A DNA stretch of 64,000 nucleotides, taken from contig NZ_JAKFZS010000025.1 in the NCBI RefSeq assembly GCF_021654285.1, positions 1-64,000 on the forward strand, written 5' to 3'. The notes under the pieces are model-generated. The model saw only the letters and a program-made list of their open reading frames with translations. It made no database searches and was not told where the DNA came from. The stretch is from Pseudoalteromonas luteoviolacea (GTDB lineage Bacteria; Pseudomonadota; Gammaproteobacteria; Enterobacterales; Alteromonadaceae). Shown piece after piece: positions 1 through 6,866 of the stretch (positions within the stretch are counted from its first letter, which is position 1; each line of letters starts with the position of its first letter). A program made the translations under genes and the position numbers.

Positions 1-1
1 C

Positions 2-940
2 TTGATAGCACGGTGTGTACGCCGTGCTTTTTTGTGTGGAGAAGATAAGTACACAGGTAAAAACTTTGACCATAGACGAACTTGGTTAGTCGAAAGAATA
101 AAGCTGTTAAGTCGTGTATTTGCCATTGATATAGCAGCTTATGCCATCATGAGTAATCACTATCATTTGGTTGTTAAAGTAAATAGGCAGCTAGCTCTTA
201 GTTGGTCAGATAACGAAGTAATATCTAGATGGTATAAGTTGTACAAAGGTAGTCCTATCGCAGATAAGCATCGAAACGGTGATACTCTTAGTGAGGCAGA
301 CCAACTGCTTGTATCTGAGTTAGTTGAAAAGTGGCGAACTAGGCTGTTTGACATTAGTTGGTTTATGAAAAACTTGAATGAGTACATTGCAAAAGAAGCA
401 AACAAGGAAGATAACTGCACGGGCAAATACTGGGAAGGGCGGTATAAATCACAAGCCTTGTTAGATGAGACGGCATTGCTCAGTTGCATGGCTTACGTGG
501 ACTTAAATCCAATTCGAGCCAACATGGCAAATAATCTTGAGGATAGCGACTTTACATCGATTCAAGAGCGCATAAAGCACTTTAAAAACACCAAATCAAA
601 CTCAAAAAAATCAAATCCAAATGAAGCCAAGAGCCATGTTAAACAACCTAAATCACTAAAACCGTTTGGTGCGAGGGAGCATGTAAACACAATACCATTC
701 TCATTAATTGACTACCTTGAGCTAGTTGACTGGACGGGTCGACATGTTCATCCCAAAAAGAAGGGTTACATACCAAAGTGTACGCCCAATATTCTAGTAT
801 CACTAAGCATCGAAGAAGCGACGTGGCTGGATAGGATACAAAGTTTTGGAAGTCACTATGGTAACTTTGCGGGTTCGCAAACTGTGTTAAGAGTACATGC
901 CGCTAAAAATGATGTGAATTGGTATAAAGGAGTTGGTTAG
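2..940 (+). CDS. REP-associated tyrosine transposase (RAYT, IS200/IS605-like Y1), 5' end outside window
   Basis: The 312 visible residues match the RAYT/TnpA_REP group of HUH endonucleases. The His-hydrophobic-His motif is in NHYHLV (about residues 51-56). A candidate nucleophilic Tyr lies in a helix near residue 127 (NLNEY), and the family blocks GKYWEGRYKSQ and YVDLNPIRA follow. The reading frame is open to the window edge and the apparent TTG start falls inside the conserved N-terminal block (ARCVRRAFLCGE), so the true start is upstream. These enzymes nick single-stranded DNA at REP hairpins and are usually single-copy, domesticated genes flanked by their own REPs. Copies of a candidate REP lie about 180 and 365 bp downstream, with two more further right. 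The C-terminal 100 residues are a less conserved extension. Confidence 0.85.
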   Translation: MIARCVRRAFLCGEDKYTGKNFDHRRTWLVERIKLLSRVFAIDIAAYAIMSNHYHLVVKVNRQLALSWSDNEVISRWYKLYKGSPIADKHRNGDTLSEADQLLVSELVEKWRTRLFDISWFMKNLNEYIAKEANKEDNCTGKYWEGRYKSQALLDETALLSCMAYVDLNPIRANMANNLEDSDFTSIQERIKHFKNTKSNSKKSNPNEAKSHVKQPKSLKPFGAREHVNTIPFSLIDYLELVDWTGRHVHPKKKGYIPKCTPNILVSLSIEEATWLDRIQSFGSHYGNFAGSQTVLRVHAAKNDVNWYKGVG

Positions 941-1100
941 TAAAAAGTAGTTTTAGCCTTGCTTATCAATCTAGACTCTTCTTGTTTAATAAAATGAATA
1001 TATTCCTAAGTTATATTTATTTCTACCATAAAGCGGATTTTAGTCACGTTACTCAGAAACACCTTAGGCTTGGAATACATCTCTGAATTCGGCTCTAACT

Positions 1101-1150
1101 TTAAAACAGAAAAGAATAGAAAAGTGCCTGTCCTACTATTTGCCTTCGGC
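1101..1150 (+). repeat. Putative REP copy 1 near the RAYT gene
   Basis: The core GAAAAGTGCCTGTCCTA (1119-1135) is followed by a short inverted repeat, ACTATT/AATAGT around a TGCC-TTCG-GGCA stem. The same core recurs at about 1304, 4072 and 6831. Proximity to a RAYT gene and the tetranucleotide-plus-hairpin design suggest it is the substrate repeat of that enzyme (inference). Confidence 0.55.
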
Positions 1151-1290
1151 AAGTAATAGTATCCGTTTACGTGTGTTGGGTTCTTTTCGAGAAAGCGCTA
1201 AAAGCGGTTCAAAATACTTGGGTTCAACGTTATTTAGTCTGTAATTTTATATGCTCTATATTAGATCAGATATTTAAGCGGATTGGTATA

Positions 1291-1330
1291 AAACAGAAAA
1301 GAACAGAAAAGTGCCTGTCCTATTTGTTCT
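1291..1330 (+). repeat. Putative REP copy 2
   Basis: Second copy of the AACAGAAAAGTGCCTGTCC core, followed by TATTTGTTCT as in copy 3. Between copies 1 and 2 (1190-1240) is a fragment reading AAAGCGG...CAACGTTAT that resembles the end of an attC site. I see no convincing gene in 941-1380. Confidence 0.55.
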
Positions 1331-1441
1331 CCATCATGTAACCTTTGGAAGAAATCATTCGGTGTAGGTAAAAACCTTAGTAGAGGTCAGGTTCGCAATA
1401 TTTTAGGCATCCTTAATCAAGAATGGGCTAAAGCCTCTAAT

Positions 1442-1627
1442 ATGGATATCTGGATTACAGAGTTTCTCTTTGGTGGGGTACGTATAGATATTTCATACAG
1501 CGGTAAAAACTGCAATTGGGGTAATCGTTCAATATCCTATAGCTCATGTAGTGTAGGAGGTGTTTATCGGACTTATTATTCTATCAGGGGTAACAGTTGG
1601 TTTTTGTCTTACAAAAAGCATACATAA
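1442..1627 (+). CDS. Possible small cassette protein, unrecognised
   Basis: A 61-codon frame (open from about 1373) ends with its stop inside the first bases of the following attC site, which is the usual arrangement for a cassette gene. The product is rich in Ser, Tyr and Gly, with WGNRSISYSSCS in the middle. No family is recognised and there is no clear Shine-Dalgarno sequence before the ATG, so the start is uncertain. The only support is its position against attC. Confidence 0.3.
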   Translation: MDIWITEFLFGGVRIDISYSGKNCNWGNRSISYSSCSVGGVYRTYYSIRGNSWFLSYKKHT

Positions 1628-1722
1628 CAAACACTTTAAAAGCGGACAAAATTCAGTTGGCTGGTTTCGCTCCGCTTCATATTATAGCCAACCAAATTTT
1701 GCCTTTTAACTGAGGCGTTATA
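1624..1722 (+). repeat. attC recombination site 1
   Basis: Starts ATAACAAAC and ends GAGGCGTTATA (R''/R' boxes). The inner arms AGTTGGCT...AGCCAACC are separated by a CGCTCCGCTTC loop. Length is about 99 bp. The same architecture and much of the sequence recur at 3429 and 5180, which marks an integron cassette array. Confidence 0.85.
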
Positions 1723-1742
1723 TTCTCCAGGGAGTTTGGTGA

Positions 1743-2888
1743 ATGAGTTATACATTTTTTTATGATGAATCAAACAATATTCGAAAGCTTTTCCTCAAAG
1801 GAAAACGATTTAATACGGATTCACATTCTAATCCATCGCCGTGCTTTGTTCTTGCAGGAATAGTGCACGAAGGTGATGTTGCAGAAAGTGATATCAAAGA
1901 ACTTTTAAATACTCTTAAGCTTCCTCCATCGGCTAAAGAATTGAAGTTCAAACAGGTTGCGAAAGGTGGATTTCTTGATAACCTAAAATCTAAAAAGCTG
2001 GTGACTATATTAGAGTGGTTGCTTAAAAGTGATTACTATATTCATTATGACAACATCAATATGGAATACTGGTCTTTAGTGGATGTCATTGATGATTGTT
2101 GTGAGCATGTAGACAAATATGGAGGTTTAAACTATTCACCTGCTGGCGGAAAGAGAATGTACCTTGACTATCATAAGGATGCACTATACGAGCTAATGAA
2201 AATGAATAAGTCCAACTTTCTGAGCTTGTTATCAAAGTATGCCTACCCAAAAGTAGAGCCTAAAGATGCAGCTTCTTTTAATAAAGGATTGAATAAATTA
2301 GCAAAAAAATACTCTAAGCCAGAGGCAAGGGCGAGGAAAATTGTAGACAAAAGAACTTCATTTAGTTTGTTAAGTCTTTCTAAGCTGTTCGATATGTGCC
2401 GTAATATTGAAGAGTACTTTTTTGTGTATGACCATAAAGTGGGGTCATTAATTGACGGCTTTTCAATCTTTTACAACCAAAGAATAAAGCTTTTCAATGG
2501 CTCGAAGCATGTATTAGATAATGAATTTGAAATTCAAAAGTGTTTTGAGCAATATGAGGATTATGATAAGGAACTCAGTAGCATTAATTACGAATTTGTT
2601 GACTCAAACTCATACATTGAGGTGCAAGTTTCAGATGTGTTATGTGGCCTGTTTAAAAATTATTTCACGTTCATAAGCAATTTAAAACTTAGTGATTTAG
2701 ATGAAGTTAAATCATCACTAACTGGCCATCAGCAAAATTGTTTACAGCTAATATCTGACCTTATATCTAAGTCAGATAATAAAAATAAAGATTTCCTTTT
2801 TCACGTCATGTCCATGGGCGAACATGAAAAGCATAAACAGTTCATGTTCGGAGAATATAACAAGTCAAATCACGCGGATGCAGCATAG
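1743..2888 (+). CDS. DUF3800 domain protein (integron cassette gene)
   Basis: 381 residues. The N-terminal FYDESN and the later DVLCGLFKNY block match the DUF3800 family, whose proteins carry an acidic N-terminal DES motif and are thought to adopt an RNase H-like fold; their biological role is not settled. AGGGAG at 1730-1735 is a good ribosome-binding site seven bases before ATG. The gene sits right after attC1 and its last codons and stop lie inside the next attC, so it is a complete cassette. Lower GC than the flanking chromosomal genes fits a mobile cassette. Such genes occur widely in defence and mobile islands, but nothing here proves a defence role. Confidence 0.75.
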   Translation: MSYTFFYDESNNIRKLFLKGKRFNTDSHSNPSPCFVLAGIVHEGDVAESDIKELLNTLKLPPSAKELKFKQVAKGGFLDNLKSKKLVTILEWLLKSDYYIHYDNINMEYWSLVDVIDDCCEHVDKYGGLNYSPAGGKRMYLDYHKDALYELMKMNKSNFLSLLSKYAYPKVEPKDAASFNKGLNKLAKKYSKPEARARKIVDKRTSFSLLSLSKLFDMCRNIEEYFFVYDHKVGSLIDGFSIFYNQRIKLFNGSKHVLDNEFEIQKCFEQYEDYDKELSSINYEFVDSNSYIEVQVSDVLCGLFKNYFTFISNLKLSDLDEVKSSLTGHQQNCLQLISDLISKSDNKNKDFLFHVMSMGEHEKHKQFMFGEYNKSNHADAA

Positions 2889-2914
2889 CTGCACCGGTGT
2901 TTGAAGCGTTATAC
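2856..2914 (+). repeat. attC site 2 (short type)
   Basis: TATAACAAG at the left and AAGCGTTATAC at the right bracket an imperfect hairpin (TCAAATCACGCGGATGCAGC against GCTGCACCGGTGTTTGA). At about 59 bp it is a short attC. It holds the last codons and stop of the DUF3800 gene. Confidence 0.75.
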
Positions 2915-2938
2915 GTATCGAAGGATCGGTGTGGTAAT

Positions 2939-3415
2939 ATGAAATACTTTTCAATTTTTTTGATTTTAGTTTCAATTGTTGGTTGCAAATCTACGAGAAA
3001 CACCATCGAATATACGGACCCTGGTTTTTATCTTCGACCAGTTTTAAAAATGAAAGTAGTTCCTACTTTCTCAAATCCTGTTATCTACGAGGTCAATAGA
3101 CATAAACCTTATCATTTATTAACTACAACTTATGAGGGCGCTGGTGGTTATGATTGGAAAGGTATTAAATCAAAGAAACGTATTGAGTTAACGGAAGAAC
3201 AGTACTCAACTTTAGTGAGCAAATTAGAGAAAGCATTGGAATTTCCAAAAGATAAAACTCGGGGAATGGATGGAGATACTTGGATGCTAGAAAGCTCTTT
3301 ATATCAATACACTGCCGTAGCGTTTTGGGAGCCCGAACATAAAACCGATCAGCGTGGACTTGAAGGTTTTGTAAAATTAAAAAATTATCTTACACAACTA
3401 AGCACCGAAAATTAG
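2939..3415 (+). CDS. Hypothetical lipoprotein (integron cassette gene)
   Basis: Starting at the internal ATG 2939, the product opens with a lipoprotein signal, MKYFSIFLILVSIVGC, with lipobox IVGC (Cys 16). The longer frame from 2897 would begin inside attC2 and put 14 residues before the signal, so I prefer 2939. The mature part (about 140 residues) has no recognised domain; it is mixed alpha/beta in character with GGYDWKGIKSKKRIELTEEQ. It ends just before attC3. Function unknown; presumably periplasmic and membrane-anchored. Confidence 0.65.
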   Translation: MKYFSIFLILVSIVGCKSTRNTIEYTDPGFYLRPVLKMKVVPTFSNPVIYEVNRHKPYHLLTTTYEGAGGYDWKGIKSKKRIELTEEQYSTLVSKLEKALEFPKDKTRGMDGDTWMLESSLYQYTAVAFWEPEHKTDQRGLEGFVKLKNYLTQLSTEN

Positions 3416-3428
3416 GTGTAAAATACGT

Positions 3429-3522
3429 ATAACAAGCTGTTAAACAAGGACAAAATACAGTTGGCTTTTGCTCCTTCGTCGCTATCTTAGCCAACAATTT
3501 TTAGCCTGTTAACAGGGCTACA
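3429..3522 (+). repeat. attC site 3 lacking its terminal R' box
   Basis: Begins TATAACAAGCTGTTAAACAAGG, has inner arms AGTTGGCT/AGCCAAC and the loop CTCCTTCGTCGC, and runs to GCCTGTTAACAGGGC. The expected GTTAT is then replaced by TACATGGACTCC. The break coincides with the start of an insertion-sequence remnant, so this site is probably interrupted. Confidence 0.75.
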
Positions 3523-3783
3523 TGGACTCCCCTTTGTCAAGCAGCAGGTGTCTTCGACAACAAGAAGATCTGATAGCAGCTCTAGGCTCGGCGTTTATTA
3601 GCTTTGCTACGCTATCGCCCTGGTGATTTTCGCTTGAGCAATGACCTCATTCGTTAGACAGTATTTTCTACTTCCCGATTAAACAGGTTTTGTTGCTCTC
3701 GGTCTGACCGTGTTATCGTCAATAGCTATTGCTGAGACTCGGTGGGATTAAGTGTTTTGGTGAACCTCGTTTAGTTAATTAAA
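3523..3783. other. Probable 3' flank of an IS110/IS1111-type element, non-coding
   Basis: No supported gene. It lies between the broken attC3 and the 3' end of the transposase remnant, where the non-coding end of the insertion sequence would be. It contains GATTCGTTAGACAG-like sequence near 3650 that could be another decayed attC end. Confidence 0.35.
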
Positions 3784-3981
3784 TCACACATAATCAACCT
3801 GATATTCTTTGCCTGATTGCAGTAGGGCCCAGATTAGATGGGCATTTTTCGCAGCCAATGCCACAACCGCGCGTTTAAAACCATCTCGTTCAATCAAGTC
3901 TTGTAACCACACACTGGTTTTATCTGCTTTTGTTTGACCTCCTGTTGGACAGGCACAAATTAATTGCTTAAATCGAGCTGT
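3784..3981 (-). pseudogene. IS110/IS1111-family transposase, C-terminal remnant
   Basis: On the minus strand the last 65 codons read, toward the stop, KTSVWLQDLIERDGF, KRAVVALAAKNAHLIWALL and SGKEYQVDYV. This is the typical IS110-family C-terminus, where transposase_20 proteins end with a 'valine-alanine-leucine-Asn-Lys' block and WALL. Upstream the frame meets a stop and no transposase N-terminus follows, so the element is dead. The family uses a DEDD catalytic domain (absent here). Confidence 0.65.
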
Positions 3982-4068
3982 TTAAATATCCAGCATAAAG
4001 TTAAGTTGAATAGGAATGACAAGAGCTCGGAAAACACTAACCCCCGTGCCCAGTAATGTTCACTGGAG

Positions 4069-4119
4069 AACAGAAAAGTGCCTGTCCTATTTGTTCTATT
4101 CTATTTGTTCTATTTGTTC
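4069..4119 (+). repeat. Putative REP copy 3 with tandem CTATTTGTT units
   Basis: AACAGAAAAGTGCCTGTCC followed by three CTATTTGTT repeats. It abuts the point where the integrase reading frame loses homology, so it marks a rearrangement breakpoint. Confidence 0.55.
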
Positions 4120-4430
4120 AACTTAGATTGGCGCTTGCTTCTTACAAACGTTAAATTAGGACACAAATCCTGTTTAATGATTTGTTTATACAGAAAAGAT
4201 AAGGAATTTAACGCTGTCGCTTGTGTTTTAGGCGACACATTACGTTTAAGTACAAGGTAGTCGAGATATTCGACAACCTCGGTATTGCCCATAGAAGTGG
4301 GTGTCGCTTGCCATGAAAGTGAATATAGGAAGAAATCCACTCAAGGTATGTATCAACGGTTCTGAGAGAATATTGCTTAGTCAACATAAACATCGACGGT
4401 GTGGTTTAAAAATGGTGAACGAGTTCTCAT
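4110..4430 (-). pseudogene. intI: Integron integrase intI, N-terminal remnant with frameshifts
   Basis: Read on the minus strand from ATG at 4430, three frames must be joined: RSPFLNHTVDVY, then FMLTKQYSLRTVDTYLEW..IHFHGKRHP, then TSMGNTEVVEYLDYLVLKRNVSPKTQ, ALNSLSFLYKQIIK and FVRSKRQSKL. This follows the N-terminal (SAM-like, core-binding) part of IntI tyrosine recombinases, e.g. the Vibrio cholerae IntIA blocks YIHFHNKKHP and ALNSLSFLYK. Homology stops at REP copy 3 and the whole catalytic half is missing. There are at least two frameshifts. The gene faces away from the cassettes at 4.65-6.8 kb, the canonical integron layout, and has a LexA box before it. Confidence 0.85.
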
Positions 4431-4451
4431 TAAGTTAGCTCTAAAGTATAT

Positions 4452-4467
4452 CTGTATTTATATACAG
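4452..4467 (-). promoter_or_regulatory. LexA (SOS) box upstream of the intI remnant
   Basis: CTGTATTTATATACAG is an exact CTGT-N8-ACAG LexA operator, 22 bp upstream of the intI start codon. LexA control of integron integrases is established knowledge, so this supports both the intI call and its original orientation. Confidence 0.75.
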
Positions 4468-4599
4468 TTTTGCTGTGTTTCTCCCATAGTCAAGAAAACG
4501 ACCCAGTGGTTCGTTTTGATCCTTTCCATAATGTCTATAATGATTGAAAAATATAGCTTTAGCAACAAGTTAGTTATTGTGATAAAAGTGATACAATGA

Positions 4600-4641
4600 G
4601 AAGAATGACCCGTTGGGTCGATATTAAATTGTTAGCAGTAA
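4600..4641 (+). other. Candidate attI region / first cassette junction
   Basis: Between the intI promoter and the first right-hand cassette gene lies AAATTGTTAGCAG (GTTAGCA at 4631), a plausible degenerate GTTRRRY crossover site. This is where attI should be by position. The sequence match alone is weak. Confidence 0.3.
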
Positions 4642-4651
4642 AGAGAAGTGC

Positions 4652-5131
4652 ATGGTTAGTTCCTTTACATTATTCTTCGTGTTTTTTTTATTCGGCTGCT
4701 CTTTTGAGCCCAAAGAAGACCTGACAAATGTATTTGGAATTCATATTGGCAAAGCGATACCAGATGAATATTTAAAAACAAGTACTGTTGAATATCCAAC
4801 TCGAATTTTTTATTTAAACGTAAAAGAAACTGACGGACTAAACGTATTCGATTCATTTATTGTTCAAATAATTGATTCTACTAAGAATGTATATTCTATT
4901 ATTGCTGAAAAAGAATACGTGAATGCAAATGGCTGTAATGCAGCATTTAAGGATTTGTACCAATTGCTAAATGAAAAGTATGAGCATTTAAAAAAAACAA
5001 GAGAACTTGATATTGATGGTAAAGTAATATCAGTTGACGATGGCTATAAGTCTTCCAACGGTAAATATCATTTGACATTTGGTTGTACAATTGATGATAA
5101 AAATATCAATAAATTAAACCTTTCTCTCTAG
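4652..5131 (+). CDS. Hypothetical lipoprotein (first cassette after intI)
   Basis: 159 residues with an N-terminal signal, MVSSFTLFFVFFLFGC, and lipobox LFGC at Cys 16. The mature region (IHIGKAIPDEYLKTST, ECNAAF-like NGCNAAF, FGCTIDDK) has two further Cys that could pair, and no recognised family. A GAG Shine-Dalgarno lies nine bases upstream. It is followed after about 50 bp by a complete attC, so it is the first cassette of the array next to intI. Low GC and rich in Lys, Asn and Ile codons. Confidence 0.65.
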   Translation: MVSSFTLFFVFFLFGCSFEPKEDLTNVFGIHIGKAIPDEYLKTSTVEYPTRIFYLNVKETDGLNVFDSFIVQIIDSTKNVYSIIAEKEYVNANGCNAAFKDLYQLLNEKYEHLKKTRELDIDGKVISVDDGYKSSNGKYHLTFGCTIDDKNINKLNLSL

Positions 5132-5179
5132 GACGTGGAATCAAAAATCGAAGTAAAGAAGCTTTGGAGTGATTTTACT

Positions 5180-5277
5180 GCTAACAAGTAACTTAAAAGG
5201 ACGCAAAATGCTTGGCTTGCGCTCCTTCGTTGTTAATTTTAGCCAAGCATTTATGCGCCCATTGGTAAGGCGTTATA
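5180..5277 (+). repeat. attC recombination site 4 (complete)
   Basis: CTAACAAGTAACTTAAAAGG...CTTGGCTTGCGCTCCTTCGT...AGCCAAG...AAGGCGTTATAT. All four boxes are present and the length is about 98 bp. It belongs to the same subfamily as sites 1 and 3. Confidence 0.85.
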
Positions 5278-5300
5278 TCTAAAAATGTATGGAGTTTATG

Positions 5301-5882
5301 ATGTTTCGAAACCTGATATTTGTTGTATCGTTATTGTTGCTAGCGGGATGTGCTTCCACTGGTGCTAAAAAATCATATCAGCCAGTGAAGAAGATCTATG
5401 AGACAACTCAATTTAACCCCGTGTTGGGTGAAATTCCTAGCGATCATCCTGAATATCTAAAAGCAAGTGGCGAATGCGAAAGCATAGTTTATGCAGAAGG
5501 AATTCAGATTAATGGTGAAACAGTAAAAGATCGAAGCAAGCTAAATAAGATATCTACTGAACATATGTCTGAGTATATTAAAAATAGACTTTATAAAGAT
5601 CTAGATATAAATGGTGCATATCACGGAGCAAGTGCAGCTGTTTCTGTCACAACAGGAAATTACACTTCATCATATAGCTCTAAGAGCAAGCCAAAGTCAT
5701 ATGGTGATTATATGAAGGAGTATATGTCTCTCGAAAAGCCACAAGATATAAAAGCTATAGATGACCTCCAAGAGCGCTATATAAAATGTATGCGTGAAGA
5801 TAAACAGTTTAGGCCGTTCAAAACAATAGTTAAGGATGCAAAAACCGGCGAAGTGTTAATGGTCCACGAACTAAATAAATAG
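5301..5882 (+). CDS. Hypothetical lipoprotein (integron cassette gene)
   Basis: Three in-frame ATGs are close together. GGAG at 5291-5294 best serves ATG 5301, giving MFRNLIFVVSLLLLAGCAS with a perfect lipobox LAGC. The 194-residue product has no recognised domain. It contains a Ser/Tyr-rich middle (TSSYSSKSKPKSYGDYMKEYMS) and a Cys-bearing helix (ERYIKCMRED). Placed between two attC sites, it is a complete cassette. Probably an outer- or inner-membrane-anchored periplasmic protein of unknown role. Confidence 0.7.
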   Translation: MFRNLIFVVSLLLLAGCASTGAKKSYQPVKKIYETTQFNPVLGEIPSDHPEYLKASGECESIVYAEGIQINGETVKDRSKLNKISTEHMSEYIKNRLYKDLDINGAYHGASAAVSVTTGNYTSSYSSKSKPKSYGDYMKEYMSLEKPQDIKAIDDLQERYIKCMREDKQFRPFKTIVKDAKTGEVLMVHELNK

Positions 5883-5884
5883 GA

Positions 5885-5940
5885 TATAGCAAGCCAATTA
5901 AGGGGGGGCTTGGCGGCACCCCTTATCGGAGCGTTGGTAT
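5885..5940 (+). repeat. attC site 5 (short, imperfect)
   Basis: ATAGCAAGCC at the left and GGAGCGTTGGTAT at the right enclose AAGGGGGGGCTTGG...CACCCCTT. The right box (GTTGGTA) departs from the consensus, so activity is uncertain. Confidence 0.55.
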
Positions 5941-6156
5941 GACTCCCTCTGGCAAGTTAAACACACTGATCTTTGCCTAACTTTAAGGCATAATTTCTTA
6001 ACTTGAATTCGGGGTGGAAAAATGAGTAATAAACGTGTTTGTAAGAAAACCTGCTGCCTGAATTCATGATGGACAGCTCCTGATTTTAGCTTCGCACCTT
6101 CAATCTGGCACATTTGCCAATAAACAGGGAGCCCATCTCATTCGTTATGTGAATGT
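5941..6156. other. Cassette without a recognisable gene
   Basis: About 215 bp between attC5 and the next cassette start at TTCGTTATGTG (6139-6149). No frame in it has both a start signal and family resemblance. It may hold a promoter or RNA, as gene-less cassettes sometimes do, or be debris. Confidence 0.35.
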
Positions 6157-6716
6157 ATGAAGATGAAATTGTTACTGGTTGTTTTATTTTTAAGCCCATT
6201 AGTTTTTTGGCATGGATACAAACCTATCCGAATATTGGCACCTGAGCTTAATGGTTTGAACTGTGTTAGTGCTACCATCTGTATTGATGACTCTTCTAAA
6301 CTTGGTGATGCATCAAGGCTTTATTCATCAGCATATTTTTTCATAGAAAAAAAGTGGCTTCGTTCGAGAAAAGTCCTAAAGTAATTTTTTGTTCTACTTC
6401 GGCCTGCTTTAACTCATTCGGTCTTGAACACATGAGAGCTTTAACAATTAGTACAATTGGTATAATAGTAGGTCCTAGAGGTTGGAATTCGACTTTCCTC
6501 TCTCATGAATTTGTTCACCATTTACAGCATGAAAAACTTGGTAACTTTGAGGTATGGCTAGATACTCCTCAATGGTTCATGGAAGGTATGGCTTATTCTG
6601 TCACTGACAAACGTGAAGTTTTAGATGAACCATGGGAAAGTCACCGTGCTAAGTTTGAGCTTTGGAACAAGAACTTAGAGACTAATAATTTCTGGCAAAG
6701 GGCACGCTCACTGTAA
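6157..6716 (+). pseudogene. Zincin-like (HExxH) small protein split by a -1 frameshift at an A7 run
   Basis: The first frame (6157-6384) gives an N-terminal membrane or signal segment (MKMKLLLVVLFLSPLVFW) and runs into unrelated codons after FFIEKK. The -1 frame from the same point continues VASFEKSPKVIFCSTSACF and contains SHEFVHHLQHE (HExxH plus downstream His/Glu) and WFMEGMAYSV, a metallopeptidase-like gluzincin signature. The switch point is A-AAA-AAG, the classic -1 slippery heptamer, so programmed frameshifting is possible; a simple one-base loss in a homopolymer is the alternative. The joined product would be about 185 residues. A degraded attC follows directly. Confidence 0.6.
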
Positions 6717-6800
6717 ATTCTTAAAGGACGGACACAAAAAGCTTGGCTGTGCTCCTTTGTCGCTAATTTTGCCAAGCGTTTTGCGCTGGTTAGGGACGGA
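6711..6800 (+). repeat. Degenerate attC site 6
   Basis: TTAAAGGACGGACACAAAAAGCTTGGCTGTGCTCCTTTGTCGCTAATTTTGCCAAGCG matches the middle of sites 3 and 4 (described here as one site, not quoted as a motif). The left box is mutated and the right box reads GGTTAGGGACGG in place of GCGTTAT. Probably no longer a good substrate. Confidence 0.6.
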
Positions 6801-6828
6801 ACCTGCTGGACAATTTTTCTAACCTCAA

Positions 6829-6866
6829 ACAGAAAAGTGCCTGTCCTATTTGTTATCCTATTTGTT
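6829..6866 (+). repeat. Putative REP copy 4 at a gene truncation point
   Basis: AACAGAAAAGTGCCTGTCC with two TATTTGTTA units. The following reading frame begins inside this repeat (MPVLFVILFV...) and gains homology to another protein only after it. Confidence 0.55.

Noticed and set aside
1743..2888. Defence system centred on the DUF3800 gene
   Set aside because: It is a single cassette gene without partner genes; domain membership alone does not show defence.
4078..4260. 60-codon plus-strand frame starting MPVLFVLFYLFYLF
   Set aside because: It begins inside REP copy 3 and its text is the antisense of the intI remnant; the same MPVLFV start appears in REP copy 4.
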